Shown: positions 1 to 7,891, counted from the first letter of the stretch. The stretch: DNA of 26,081 nucleotides from JBDRAU01 sp043823315 (GCA_043823315.1 JBDRAU010000011.1:1-26081), one strand, 5' to 3'. Notes: generated by a model from the sequence alone, not told the origin. Translations and numbers: made by a program.

Positions 1-197
1 TCGCTAAAATCTTTTAAGTAAGAGTTGCGATTTTGCAAGAAGAATTGGATTTCGCTAGTACTCCTCGAGTTGACGTTGATGAAGTCGAAGTTAGAAATCA
101 AATTACTCTGGTTAAACGAAGTGGCTTTAGCGTTTGAGACAAACACGCTCGATATAAGCACAACCACAAAAAATATTGAAAATATTGCTTTTTTCAT
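1..197 (-). CDS. Secreted protein with signal peptide, N-terminal part only
   Basis: Reading the minus strand from an ATG at 197 gives an open frame to the left window edge without a stop, about 65 codons. It starts MKKAIFSIFFVVVLISSVFV, a lysine pair followed by a long hydrophobic core and then SNAKA, a typical Sec signal peptide with a likely cleavage after AKA. The mature part contains NFDFINVNSRSTSEIQFFLQ and continues NRNSYLKDF. From memory this resembles the start of a secreted family common in CPR genomes (pattern FxN, S-x-x-x-I-Q-x-F-L, YL), but I cannot name a function. A TATAAT box lies on the minus strand just upstream (RC of 212-217). The ribosome site is weak. The frame is convincing because signal peptide and downstream composition agree; the function is unknown. 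Confidence 0.6.
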   Translation of the reverse strand, partial: MKKAIFSIFFVVVLISSVFVSNAKATSFNQSNLISNFDFINVNSRSTSEIQFFLQNRNSYLKDFS

Positions 198-344
198 AAC
201 TCATTTGCATTATAGCACACCATTATATAATGCCAGTTTGACTCACGTATTTTCCTATGTCATCTCGAGTGTAGTTCTCTGCAAGGGTTGTCTCTGCAAG
301 GGTTAAACCCTTACAGGATTGTTGTCACCGGGAGCGTTCCCCAT

Positions 345-433
345 GTCATTGCGCGGTTTGGAGGTGGAATCCAAACCTAATGTCTCTCCGAAGCAATCTG
401 ATCAGATCGCCACAGCAGTAGCTTCGCGATGAC
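345..433. repeat. Two back-to-back modular hairpin repeats
   Basis: 345-399 reads GTCATTGCG ... CGAAGCAATCT; 404-433 is the same type of unit on the minus strand, GTCATCGCG ... GGCGATCT. The basal arms pair (ATTGC with GCAAT; ATCGC with GCGAT). The first copy carries an inner hairpin: stem 355-362 with 370-377, loop GGTGGAA. A third left arm, GTCATTGCG at 442-450, has no matching right arm. Together they fill most of the 198-476 gap. I see no gene there. Confidence 0.75.
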
Positions 434-476
434 AACAGCTGGTCATTGCGCGGTCTATTTCTTCCACCGATAAGAG

Positions 477-1556
477 CTAATAATTTATATGCAAGCCCTT
501 TAAATCGAGAAGTCCGTCAGAAGCCAGGCAGGCCAAGGGCGAATTTTTGTGAAAGCTGTTCGGACATTTTGCTTGGGCGACTCTTCCAATCGCCTGCCGG
601 CTGTCTCCAAGACCCTTAACGGCCCAATCGGACAAAATTGTGGTTATGGGAATAAGGCGATTGGAGCCACGATTTTCCTGGTTTGGGGTTGCACATCCCT
701 CATCATCGGTGTGCAGAAGTTCGGCGACCAAAAGCGCGGTTTTAAATATGCCGGCTTGCTGACCCTTTTCGGCTATTTCACTATAATCGAATGTTCTTGG
801 GTTTGTTGCCCAATCTTCAACTTCTTTGGAATATTCGGGTGGGTCATTTTCTGAAATACTGTATGGCTGGGCACTGGGTAGGGCGCTGACCGGATTATTG
901 GGATAATAATCAACCGCACAAGTTACTTTGCAACCCGGACTGTAGGGAAGATTGTGTTCTAATTTATCCGAAGGCGCCGAGGTAAGAGGGATTTGTTCTT
1001 TGGTAAAGGCCATATTGCCCGATATTGCTTCGGGGCATAAATCCCTGCGCGAGGGATCTTTCGGCTCTATCGTGCACTTAATATAATCTGCTTTGCTAAT
1101 CCTCACTCCCACGCCGCGAAAAAGCGTCGAGGCAGGTCTTGTTTTGTTCGTCGGAACAATCAGATCGGAAAGCGCTCCCATACTGGATATGATGTCTAGT
1201 TCGAGAAACTCATGTCCCTTATTCCAGCCACAGAGAGTCTTCTTGTTGCCATTTTTCAAATAACCGAGGAATCTAATTAGCCGTTTGTCAAAATTGACAA
1301 CGCCTTTGTCGCTAATGGTTGGTTGCTCACCATTCTTCCACTTAAATAAATTGTTATTTATGTCGTCTTGAAAAGCTGTCCAGAGCGAGTCCTGCTCGGA
1401 AACCGCCCTCAAGTTAGTGGTCCCCTGATATCCTAACGAGCTTAAAAGTCCTGTGAGGAAAAAAACCACCGACAAACCAAGCGCCACCAAAACCACCGGC
1501 CAACGCAAGACCAGATAAGCTCTTTTTAATAAACCCGTCCTTTTTTCCTCAGCCAT
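477..1556 (-). CDS. Membrane-anchored extracellular protein of unknown family
   Basis: 359 residues if read from the ATG at 1556, which has a GGGGGAG ribosome site a few bases upstream; an in-frame start at 1598 would add 14 residues but lacks a site. The N-terminus is MAEEKRTGLLKR followed by one hydrophobic segment (about residues 13-40), so the protein is probably tethered with a large outer domain. The outer part has scattered cysteines, which may form disulfides or bind metal, and no motif that I recognise. It stands alone, downstream of galU with a 221-base gap. Nothing suggests a truncated gene. Function unknown; a surface or envelope role is an inference from topology only. Confidence 0.6.
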   Translation of the reverse strand: MAEEKRTGLLKRAYLVLRWPVVLVALGLSVVFFLTGLLSSLGYQGTTNLRAVSEQDSLWTAFQDDINNNLFKWKNGEQPTISDKGVVNFDKRLIRFLGYLKNGNKKTLCGWNKGHEFLELDIISSMGALSDLIVPTNKTRPASTLFRGVGVRISKADYIKCTIEPKDPSRRDLCPEAISGNMAFTKEQIPLTSAPSDKLEHNLPYSPGCKVTCAVDYYPNNPVSALPSAQPYSISENDPPEYSKEVEDWATNPRTFDYSEIAEKGQQAGIFKTALLVAELLHTDDEGCATPNQENRGSNRLIPITTILSDWAVKGLGDSRQAIGRVAQAKCPNSFHKNSPLACLASDGLLDLKGLHINY

Positions 1557-1777
1557 AAGTCTCCCCCTTGGATCAACTGGAAGTATCAATCCAACCAATT
1601 ATCTAATTTCACGACCTACCAAAGCTCTTTTTTTCTTCGAGCGAGCATTCGCGAGTCGAGAAGTTCTCGACAAGCTCGAACAATAATTCCGTGCAGGGAT
1701 CAGCATTCCTAAAATACCCATTGTCTCAATTTCTGGTTATGATATTTTGAATTTGAATTTTGGTTAGGCATTAGAAA

Positions 1778-2650
1778 TTAGGACTTAGAAATTTTTTCTA
1801 TATAATCCTTAATCTCACCCGAAATTTCCCCTCTTTTTAAGGCCAGCTTGATAGTCGCCTTAACGTAACCGGCCACTTCCCCAGCATCCAATCTTTCACC
1901 GTCATATTCGTAAGCATAAAACGGTTTGATCTTTAAAAGCCGTCTAATCGCATCGGTCAGTTGAATTTCGCCGCCAGCCCCAGCTTCGGTCTGCTCGAGC
2001 TCGGCAAATATTTCTTTTGGTAAAATGTAACGGCCCATCACCGCCAAATCGCTTGGCGCATCTTCCGGCCCCGGTTTTTCAACAATATCGACAATTTTGT
2101 GCAATTTAGGATTGTCGGTTTTTTCTACTTTCACAATGCCGTATCGCTTCTGACCTTCCGCATCGGTCTTTTCAACTGCTATTACGGCACCTTGCACCTT
2201 ATCCCCTGCTTCGATCATTTGCTTAAGGCACGGCTCCTCGCAATCCATCACGTCATCAGGCAAAATCACCGCAAAGTAATCGTCTTCGATTAGTTCCTTG
2301 GCCATCAGCACGGCATGTCCTAGCCCGAGTGGCGGCTGCTGTTGGCGAATATAAATAAATTTGCCAAGTTCAGAAGTTTTTTTGACTTCTTTAAGAAGTT
2401 CCGTTTTGCCTTTTTCTTCAAGAATCCTCTCGAGTTCCGAAGCGCTGTCAAAGTGGTTTTCGATCGAATGTTTTCCCTGAGCAGTTATAAAAACCATCTC
2501 TCTAACTCCTGAAGCGGCCACCTCTTCAACGCCATATTGAATAATCGGCTTATCAACAAGAGGTAGCATCTCTTTTGGTTGAGCTTTGGTTGCCGGCAAA
2601 AACCTTGTTCCCAATCCCGCTACCGGAAAAACCGCTTTAGTAATTTTCAT
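1778..2650 (-). CDS. galU: UTP--glucose-1-phosphate uridylyltransferase
   Basis: Makes UDP-glucose from UTP and glucose-1-phosphate, feeding surface polysaccharide and glycolipid synthesis in the cytoplasm. The N-terminus holds the nucleotidyltransferase signature GLGTRFLPATKAQPKEMLP with the catalytic and nucleotide-binding residues, then DKPIIQYGVEEV. Further typical blocks are GLGHAVLMAKELI, the metal-binding ILPDDV, GRYILP, and GGEIQLTDAI near the C-terminus. About 290 residues is normal for the family. I prefer the ATG at 2650, six bases after AGGAG; a TTG at 2656 is in frame but lies inside that spacer. It appears to be transcribed alone, with a hairpin repeat directly upstream. Confidence 0.95.
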   Translation of the reverse strand: MKITKAVFPVAGLGTRFLPATKAQPKEMLPLVDKPIIQYGVEEVAASGVREMVFITAQGKHSIENHFDSASELERILEEKGKTELLKEVKKTSELGKFIYIRQQQPPLGLGHAVLMAKELIEDDYFAVILPDDVMDCEEPCLKQMIEAGDKVQGAVIAVEKTDAEGQKRYGIVKVEKTDNPKLHKIVDIVEKPGPEDAPSDLAVMGRYILPKEIFAELEQTEAGAGGEIQLTDAIRRLLKIKPFYAYEYDGERLDAGEVAGYVKATIKLALKRGEISGEIKDYIEKISKS

Positions 2651-2685
2651 AATCAACTCCTCTTCATCTATCTGACCGTGAGACG

Positions 2686-2739
2686 GTCATCCTGAGCGCT
2701 TCTGTAAATTCAGCAGAATTTTCAGAAAGTCGAAGGACC
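2686..2739 (+). repeat. Modular hairpin repeat, GTCATCCTGAG type
   Basis: Arms GGTCATCCTGAGCG and AAGTCGAAGGACCT enclose an extra hairpin, TTCTGTAAATTC (2700-2711), loop AGCA, GAATTTTCAGAA (2716-2727). The well-known short form of this repeat joins GAGCG directly to AAGTCGAAGG, so the inner hairpin looks like a module placed at that junction. Confidence 0.65.
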
Positions 2740-2841
2740 TACCGCCGCGGCCTGTTGCTTGCAATGTTATTTTTTACCTCCTTAAATTCTACTCTTTTTG
2801 GCTCTGATCGGCAAGCAAAAGCATAAATGGCCCTAGGGGTA

Positions 2842-2870
2842 TTGACATTTAGAACATAATATGCTAGTAC
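2842..2870 (+). promoter_or_regulatory. Candidate promoter for a stand-alone RNA
   Basis: TTGACA at 2842-2847, 17 bases, then TAGTAC at 2865-2870 preceded by TG at 2862-2863 (extended -10). It points to the plus strand in a gap between two minus-strand genes, with no open frame of note downstream. Confidence 0.5.
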
Positions 2871-2876
2871 AGGTGC

Positions 2877-3013
2877 AGAATATTTTCGAGTGGTGTTAGC
2901 GCTTGGTTGTCCCCCCGCCAGTGATCGGCTGAGATAAAGTGATCTTTGGGACCGCTAACACCCTGGATTCAGCAAGGGACCCTCGGGGCGCTTCTCGTAC
3001 AGGAGCGCCCTTT
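2877..3013 (+). ncRNA. Candidate structured non-coding RNA, class unknown
   Basis: Downstream of a promoter-like sequence lies a region with strong nested pairing. GGTGTTAGCG (2892-2901) pairs perfectly with CGCTAACACC (2953-2962). GTCCC (2909-2913) pairs with GGGAC (2948-2952), continuing the stem after a one-sided bulge. A final stem, 2986-2995 with 3001-3010 around loop CGTAC, is GC-rich but followed by only three T residues, so it would be a weak terminator. There is no coding frame here on the plus strand. I tested it by eye against SRP RNA, 6S RNA and TPP riboswitch hallmarks and it fits none. The ends given are estimates. Confidence 0.45.
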
Positions 3014-3059
3014 CGCTATAAAATTCCTATCTCCTTGCGCAAGATCTATTAACAAAAAC

Positions 3060-3088
3060 AAAAAAACAGGACCCCCTAAAGGCTCTGT
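3060..3088 (-). terminator. Intrinsic terminator of hsp20
   Basis: On the minus strand an imperfect stem (ACAGAGCC with GGTCCTGT, one mismatch and one wobble) is followed by a run of seven T residues. It starts 12 bases after the hsp20 stop codon. Confidence 0.6.
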
Positions 3089-3099
3089 CTTTTATATTG

Positions 3100-3477
3100 T
3101 TACTCGCTAATTTTGAGGATTCTCGTTTTTGATTTTTCTTGCTTTGGGATAACAATAGTCAAAATTCCGTCTTTTAGATTCGCTTGAGCTTTGTCGGCAT
3201 CAACCGGAATTGGCAAAACATAACTTCTTGAAAAAGTGCCCCAGTAACATTCTTGACAAAAATAATCGGCCTCGGATTTGGTGACATCCTGATGCCTTTG
3301 ACCGCGAACCGTGATCACTTCGTCTGTGATCGAGATCTCAAGATCGGCCGGTTTGACTCCGGCAATCGGTGCTTTAACAATAACTTCGTCGTTCGTTTGG
3401 TATGCGTCAACGGCCAGCTGTCCCTCGTACTCCTCAAGCCAGCCCTCGTCTTCCAAACGGGTTTTTTCCTTCGCCAA
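3100..3477 (-). CDS. Hsp20 / alpha-crystallin small heat-shock protein
   Basis: A small ATP-independent holdase that binds unfolding proteins in the cytoplasm. At 125 residues it is a compact family member. The alpha-crystallin domain runs from about residue 20 (LAVDAYQTNDEVIVKAPIAG) through ADLEISITDEVITVRGQR to the end, where the hallmark ANLKDGILTIVIPK gives the A-x-x-x-G-I-L motif, followed by a short tail ILKISE. The start is a TTG at 3477, five bases after AGGAGG; no better start exists. The tail lacks an obvious I-x-I beyond ILKI. It is a single gene with its own promoter, a leader hairpin and a terminator, which allows stress-specific control. Confidence 0.92.
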   Translation of the reverse strand: MAKEKTRLEDEGWLEEYEGQLAVDAYQTNDEVIVKAPIAGVKPADLEISITDEVITVRGQRHQDVTKSEADYFCQECYWGTFSRSYVLPIPVDADKAQANLKDGILTIVIPKQEKSKTRILKISE

Positions 3478-3493
3478 GTGCCCCTCCTTTTTA

Positions 3494-3524
3494 CCCCGTT
3501 AGATGCCGAAGCTATCTAATGGGG
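3494..3524 (-). promoter_or_regulatory. Leader hairpin in front of the hsp20 ribosome site
   Basis: On the minus strand CCCC pairs with GGGG, TTAGAT with ATCTAA and GC with GC around a TTCG tetraloop, with a bulged A and one A/C mismatch. It lies about 6 bases before the AAAAAGGAGG ribosome site. It could be an RNA thermometer or an operator-like palindrome. It does not match the HrcA CIRCE element. Confidence 0.45.
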
Positions 3525-3545
3525 CCCCTTTTCCCATGCATTTTT

Positions 3546-3575
3546 ATTCTAACAAACAAATTAACCTAAATGCAA
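3546..3575 (-). promoter_or_regulatory. Candidate hsp20 promoter
   Basis: On the minus strand TTGCAT (3575-3570), 18 bases, TAGAAT (3551-3546). A start near 3539 would give a leader of about 60 bases that includes the hairpin. Confidence 0.45.
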
Positions 3576-3578
3576 GAG

Positions 3579-3845
3579 CTACCCCGACGAGGTAATAAAT
3601 AACCGTTTTACCCGCATTTTTGACTCTTTGTTGATCGAGTCCAGAAGTTCATCTTCACGAAGTTTTAGCTTGTGCGCCGCAGCCACCGATCGAGCTTTTA
3701 TCTTCAGTGTGCCATGCCGAAAGCTAATCGGTTCAAACTCCCCTTTTGAGACCCTCTTGGCCGCTTCGACAGCAACGGTTGCATCATAAGCCTTTTCCAA
3801 GTTAAATTGGCGCAGTTTTTTTCGAAGCATCTCTTCTATACTCAT
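3579..3845 (-). CDS. DUF721 / DciA-like protein
   Basis: 88 residues. Proteins of the DUF721 (DciA) family commonly follow recF and, where studied, help load or act with the replicative helicase DnaB. The sequence is basic and has the family pattern of a basic N-terminal helix followed by the KH-like strand block FRHGTLKIKARSVAAAHKLKL, corresponding to the usual G-x-L-x-V-x-x-x-S-x-x-W/A-x-x-x-L. The start ATG overlaps the recF stop codon (ATGA), so the two are translationally coupled. It is somewhat shorter than many members. The position in the dnaA-dnaN-recF block strengthens the call more than the sequence alone. Confidence 0.75.
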   Translation of the reverse strand: MSIEEMLRKKLRQFNLEKAYDATVAVEAAKRVSKGEFEPISFRHGTLKIKARSVAAAHKLKLREDELLDSINKESKMRVKRLFITSSG

Positions 3846-4894
3846 AGATCAATCCTATTTGCTTTTTGGGTTAATTCGTCGGGCACAAAGCTCTCCCCCG
3901 TCGCTGAGATAAAAACCTGTTTTGCACTACTTAAATTTAAAGTTTCTGCCACCGAGTGTTGCCTTTCGAGATCGAGCTCGGAGAAAACATCATCGAGAAC
4001 GATTAAGGGCTTTATACCCAAATCGGTTAGAAACTCACAGGCGGTCGCTTTAAACGCAACGGCCGCTAAGCGCTGCTCCCCCCGAGAAGCCCCATCCCGC
4101 ATTGCCTGATTATTCAGGAGAAATATAAAATCATCCCTGTGGGGCCCGATCGAAGTAGAGCCCGTTTCGATATCGCCATCGATTTTAGCCAGCAGCGTCT
4201 CCTCCACCCTATCATAATCCAAGCTCGGGATGTATTTCACATCTAGAGTCTCGTCCCCTCCCCGTAGCGACTGATAAAATTTATTGATTTTTTCTCTGAA
4301 GAAATCCAAAAGATCTACCCGTTTTTGGTAAATCCTGCGCGCTAAATCAGAAAAGCGCTCATCCCAAAAATCCAGTTCTTTTCTCGAGGCTTGACGCAAG
4401 CTGATTAACCTCAAAAGCGCATTTCTCTCCTTGAGAACCTTGCGAAATGTCAACATGTCCAAGACAAAATGGTGGTCGGCTTGCGATAAAACCATGTCAA
4501 GCTCTCGGCGCCTCAAGGCCGGTGCGTCAAAAACGAGCATGACTGTTTCCGGATTAAAGAAAACCTGTGGCGCCAAACCAACTAAATCAGATGCTCGAGA
4601 GCGTCTTTCGTCTATTTTGATGATCTTTTCTTTCGCCGAAAGCCCTACCTCGGCCCTCGTCACACTCGAAGAAAAAAAGTCAGCTTCCACCCGTCCCGCC
4701 TCCTCCCCCGCTGCCACGACGAGGGCATCCCGTCCCACGCTTAAAAACTTTCCAAAGGCAAAATAGCCGATTGATTCAAGTAGAGTCGTTTTCCCCGAGC
4801 TGTTTCGGCCCACGACCAGATTAACTCCGCTTTTAAATTCAAAATGAGAATCCTTAAAATTCCTGATGTTTTGAAGATGAATTGATTTGATCAC
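3842..4894 (-). CDS. recF: DNA replication and repair protein RecF
   Basis: An SMC-like ATPase that binds gapped DNA and helps load RecA during recombinational repair. Visible parts: Walker A GRNSSGKT at residues 29-36, preceded by the typical IRNFKDSHFEF; ABC signature SRGEQ at 270-274; Walker B and D-loop IVLDDVFSELD ending near 308. The length of 350 residues is normal. The start is a GTG at 4894 with no strong ribosome site. It lies 89 bases downstream of dnaN, across an AT-rich gap, and overlaps the next gene by four bases. Confidence 0.95.
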   Translation of the reverse strand: MIKSIHLQNIRNFKDSHFEFKSGVNLVVGRNSSGKTTLLESIGYFAFGKFLSVGRDALVVAAGEEAGRVEADFFSSSVTRAEVGLSAKEKIIKIDERRSRASDLVGLAPQVFFNPETVMLVFDAPALRRRELDMVLSQADHHFVLDMLTFRKVLKERNALLRLISLRQASRKELDFWDERFSDLARRIYQKRVDLLDFFREKINKFYQSLRGGDETLDVKYIPSLDYDRVEETLLAKIDGDIETGSTSIGPHRDDFIFLLNNQAMRDGASRGEQRLAAVAFKATACEFLTDLGIKPLIVLDDVFSELDLERQHSVAETLNLSSAKQVFISATGESFVPDELTQKANRIDL

Positions 4895-4983
4895 GGTTTA
4901 ATTCCAACACTTATCAATATTGATCATTTAAATCTTTGAAAATTAAATGAAAATTGAATTTTGAAAAATTGAAAATTATTTTT

Positions 4984-6078
4984 CTACTCATTCCTCAACG
5001 GCATCACAATATACCTGAAGCTTCCATCTTCTTTGTCGAAGATCATGCCGGCCGAGAGAGCACCCGAGAGAGCAAAAATAACCTCGTCTGATGGCATTAC
5101 ATTGAGCGCATCGATAACATAACGGGCGTTAAAAGCCACCTCAATCGCAGTCCCCTTGGCAGATGATTTAACGTGACTCTCGGCATCCCCCGTTTGGGAG
5201 GATACAGCCGAGACCACAAGCCCCGACTCCGAAGCGGCGATTTTTATATTACCGCCGGCTTCCCGGGCAAAAATATTGGCCATTTTGATTGCCTCGAGAA
5301 ATTCATTCTTTAGAACGATTGCTTCATGAATGAACTCGCTTGGAATAATCTGCTCGTAATCAGGGAAGGCGCCATCAATTTGTCTGGTGATAAATTCTAC
5401 GTCTGCAAAGTTAAACTGAACCTGGTTCTCTCCGCTTGAGATTTCTATCTTTTCATCACTTGAAGGGAGAACCCGTAGAAGCTCGCTCATTGCCTTTTGT
5501 GGGATGACAAAGTCGAGCTCGGCATCGGAGTCTAGTTTAATTATCTTTTCCGCCAAGCGGTAACTGTCGGTCGCGACCAAAACTAATTCGCTCTTGCGCG
5601 CCCTAAAAAGTATTCCCGACAAGACAGGGCGGGTTTCATCGAGCGCTGCGGCTACAATTACCGAAGATACGGCACTTTTAAACACTTCGGTGCTGATGGC
5701 AACCGTCTTTCCTGTTTCAACCTGAGGAATTATAGGAAACTCCTCTGCCGAGATTCCTTTCATGGTTACGTGTTGACGGGATCCTTTTATGCTCATATCA
5801 GCACCCTCGCTAACCAGCTCAAGATTGTCATCTGTGACTGTTGAGACGTAGTCAAAGAGAGTGCGGGCGGGAACTGTTATAGCACCATCTTCATCGATTT
5901 TTGCGCCTATTCTTTGGACGATCGCCGCCTCTAGATCGGTGGCCGCAAGCTTCAATCGCCCCTTATCAGACGAAAGCATGACGTTTCCGAGCACCGGCAG
6001 ACTCGCCCTTTGCTTGACCATTCTAGAAGTTGTCTGCAGTCCCGCCAAAAGGTTTTCTCTCTTTACACTTATCTTCAT
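4984..6078 (-). CDS. dnaN: DNA polymerase III beta sliding clamp
   Basis: Forms the ring that holds the replicative polymerase on DNA. 364 residues, matching the three repeated clamp domains. Typical stretches are LPVLGNVMLSSDKGRLKLAATDLE in the first domain, TRPVLSGILF in the second and the C-terminal YIVMPLRNE, the family ending M-P-(M/L)-R, which forms part of the peptide-binding pocket. The ATG at 6078 is five bases after GAGGAG. It follows dnaA across a gap with DnaA boxes, the standard bacterial order, so it is probably co-regulated by DnaA. Confidence 0.97.
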   Translation of the reverse strand: MKISVKRENLLAGLQTTSRMVKQRASLPVLGNVMLSSDKGRLKLAATDLEAAIVQRIGAKIDEDGAITVPARTLFDYVSTVTDDNLELVSEGADMSIKGSRQHVTMKGISAEEFPIIPQVETGKTVAISTEVFKSAVSSVIVAAALDETRPVLSGILFRARKSELVLVATDSYRLAEKIIKLDSDAELDFVIPQKAMSELLRVLPSSDEKIEISSGENQVQFNFADVEFITRQIDGAFPDYEQIIPSEFIHEAIVLKNEFLEAIKMANIFAREAGGNIKIAASESGLVVSAVSSQTGDAESHVKSSAKGTAIEVAFNARYVIDALNVMPSDEVIFALSGALSAGMIFDKEDGSFRYIVMPLRNE

Positions 6079-6102
6079 ATATACTCCTCATTAGTTAACG
6101 AC

Positions 6103-6229
6103 TTATCCACACCCTACCTTATTTGCCTGTGGATAAGTCTGTGGATAAACGCCCATTTTGCCCCGCGGCGCGGTTGTAAGTCCCGCCCTTCCACAGTATC
6201 TGGCCAAGTTATCCACACAATTTTCCACA
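6103..6229. other. DnaA-box cluster between dnaA and dnaN (candidate origin part)
   Basis: Perfect DnaA boxes TTATCCACA or complement at 6103-6111, 6128-6136, 6140-6148 and 6209-6217, plus a near-match TTTTCCACA at 6221-6229. The two in the middle are 12 bases apart and in the same orientation. The region is flanked by AT-rich sequence at 6230-6285. It may be part of oriC or a DnaA-responsive control region for dnaN. Confidence 0.8.
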
Positions 6230-6285
6230 GGTTTTTAAGATTCTACCCACCGTTTCCACACCCTTATTACTGTTGTTATATTTAA

Positions 6286-7632
6286 TTAACTTATTGATAA
6301 TAGTTTGTTCCGTATATTCTCAACCGTTTCTTTCATTGTTTGATCAGTCTTTAAAAGTTCAGAAATTTTCTTTTCGCTATGCATAATAGTGGTATGATCC
6401 TTTCCCCCCATAATTTTGCCTATTTCAGGAAGGGACTTGTTGGTTTGTTCCCGGATGAGATAAATAGCTATTTGCCTTGGCAACACTAATTCTTGTTTTC
6501 TCTTTCCGCTGATGATTTCCTCCCTTGAAACGCCAAAATGATGGCAAACAGCACTGATAATTTCAGCAGTATCAAGTTTTTTGTTTGAAGAGAAGATCAT
6601 ATCTTTAAGAACATTTGTAGCCAGTTCGACAGTAGGGGAGGCGCTGTTAAATTGACAGAAAACCATTAGGCGATTGAGTGCGCCTTCAAGCTCTCTGATG
6701 TTAGAATGAATGTTTTTGGCAATGTAGTTAATTACTTCGTCGGTCAAAACAAAACCCCTCTCTTTGCATTTTTCACTCAAAATCGCCACTCTCGTTTCGA
6801 AGTTAGGCGGCTGTATGTCGACCACCATTCCGCCGCCGAAGCGGCTCTGCAAGCGCCCCTCGAGAGCGGGGATTGCTTGGGGGGGTTTATCAGCGGTGAG
6901 AATAATTTGCCTTGAAGCTTGCTGCAGCGAGTTAAAAGTATGGAAAAACTCTTCTTGAGATCCTTCCTTTGAAGATAAAAACTGAATATCGTCGACGATC
7001 AGCACATCAACCTCGCGGTAGTTCTTTTTGAATTGTGACATCTTACGAGAGGCGATAGAGCTGATAAAGTCGTTTGTAAAGGTTTCGCAGCTGACGTACA
7101 TAATTTTGGTTTTTGGGTTCTTCTTTTTTGTTTCGTGCCCGATCGCTTGAGCAAGGTGAGTCTTGCCAAGTCCAACTCCGCCGTAGATAAAAAGGGGATT
7201 GTGCTTTTTACCGGGCTTTTCGCTAACCTCCCGCGCAACCGCAAAAGCAAGGGCATTGTTGGTTGAAACCACCATTTTATCGAAAGTATAGTTTTCGTTT
7301 AGGTTAAGGGGCGAGGGGATCATGGGGTCGCTGTCACACTTGGCGGTGGGGTTGGCTTTAATTTCAAGCGGAATGCGTTCGGCTTGTCCGGTGGACTTTA
7401 TTTCATAGGTAATTTTTTTCACTTCCGGTTCTATTTTTCTAATTGCCCCAAGTATTTGATCGTTGTGTTTTGTTTTGAGCCAATCCCGCGCGTAGAGATT
7501 TGAGCAAACAATCCTGGCGGTGTCATTGTCTAGTTCGAGGGAGGTTCCCTTAAACCACGTTAAAAACTGGGTCTTTGGAAGCAAGACCTCCATTTCGCCC
7601 AAAACTGCCTGCCAGATTTTACTGCTCTGCAC
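6286..7632 (-). CDS. dnaA: Chromosomal replication initiator DnaA
   Basis: AAA+ ATPase that binds TTATCCACA boxes and melts the origin. I place the start at the GTG at 7632 (448 residues): it follows AAGGGGG and gives the usual N-terminus with IWQAVLGEMEVLLPKTQFLTWF. An in-frame TTG at 7665 would add 11 residues but has no ribosome site. Domain I is residues 1-80. The AAA+ core has Walker A GGVGLGKT near 151-158 and Walker B VLIVDD near 210-215. The C-terminal helix-turn-helix carries GGKDHTTIMHSEKKI, the DnaA signature that contacts the box. Boxes lie on both sides of the gene, suggesting autoregulation. Confidence 0.96.
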   Translation of the reverse strand: MQSSKIWQAVLGEMEVLLPKTQFLTWFKGTSLELDNDTARIVCSNLYARDWLKTKHNDQILGAIRKIEPEVKKITYEIKSTGQAERIPLEIKANPTAKCDSDPMIPSPLNLNENYTFDKMVVSTNNALAFAVAREVSEKPGKKHNPLFIYGGVGLGKTHLAQAIGHETKKKNPKTKIMYVSCETFTNDFISSIASRKMSQFKKNYREVDVLIVDDIQFLSSKEGSQEEFFHTFNSLQQASRQIILTADKPPQAIPALEGRLQSRFGGGMVVDIQPPNFETRVAILSEKCKERGFVLTDEVINYIAKNIHSNIRELEGALNRLMVFCQFNSASPTVELATNVLKDMIFSSNKKLDTAEIISAVCHHFGVSREEIISGKRKQELVLPRQIAIYLIREQTNKSLPEIGKIMGGKDHTTIMHSEKKISELLKTDQTMKETVENIRNKLLSIS

Positions 7633-7668
7633 CCGCCCCCTTGAATTAATTTTCCCGCCCTGCAAAAG

Positions 7669-7837
7669 TTATCCACAACTATCCTGAGTGTAGGCGGTCA
7701 CCCCTTGTGTCGTCAAGGGGGCTGTGGATAACTCGACTTTGAACCTGTAAAGTTTGTTGTTAGATTGATTTTTATATCGTTTTGTTCGCTCTTTGTTTTG
7801 TCTGCCTGTGGATAACCTGTGGATAACTTGTGGATAA
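7669..7837. other. Candidate oriC: DnaA boxes upstream of dnaA
   Basis: Perfect DnaA boxes at 7669-7677, 7733-7741, 7807-7815, 7818-7826 and 7829-7837. The last three are same-strand copies repeated every 11 bases, about one helical turn. A T-rich stretch at 7742-7800 next to them could be the unwinding element. A GC hairpin, CCCCTTG (7701-7707) with CAAGGGG (7714-7720), lies between boxes one and two. The gene orientation diverges here (dnaA minus, rpmH plus), as expected for an origin. Confidence 0.82.
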
Positions 7838-7862
7838 ACAACGTCGCTCCGGTGATGTCATC

Positions 7863-7891
7863 TTGGAACTTACTTGATATCGGAATATTAT
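7863..7891 (+). promoter_or_regulatory. Candidate promoter for the orphan gene at 7951
   Basis: TTGGAA (7863-7868), 17 bases, TATTAT (7886-7891). An 8-base inverted pair, TGATGTCA (7853-7860) and TGACATCA (7921-7928), flanks it and could be an operator or a leader stem. Confidence 0.4.

Noticed and set aside
25..306. Plus-strand 93-codon frame at the left edge
   Set aside because: The minus strand encodes a clear signal-peptide protein over the same bases; the plus frame runs into repeat sequence.
549..854. Plus-strand 101-codon frame opposite the first complete minus gene
   Set aside because: It shadows a longer frame with anchor segment and ribosome site.
1658..1672. TCGAGAAGTTCTCGA palindrome in the gap between galU and the membrane-anchored unknown
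   Set aside because: Single short palindrome with no neighbouring promoter or repeat partner; may be chance.
2877..3013. Possible SRP RNA or TPP riboswitch at the structured RNA
   Set aside because: No GGAA/AGCAG tip of SRP RNA, and the CTGAGA-like piece lacks the other TPP-conserved segments; also no gene follows on the same strand.
3478..3539. CIRCE operator for HrcA before hsp20
   Set aside because: The TTAGCACTC-N9-GAGTGCTAA sequence is absent; the palindrome TTAGAT/ATCTAA is different.
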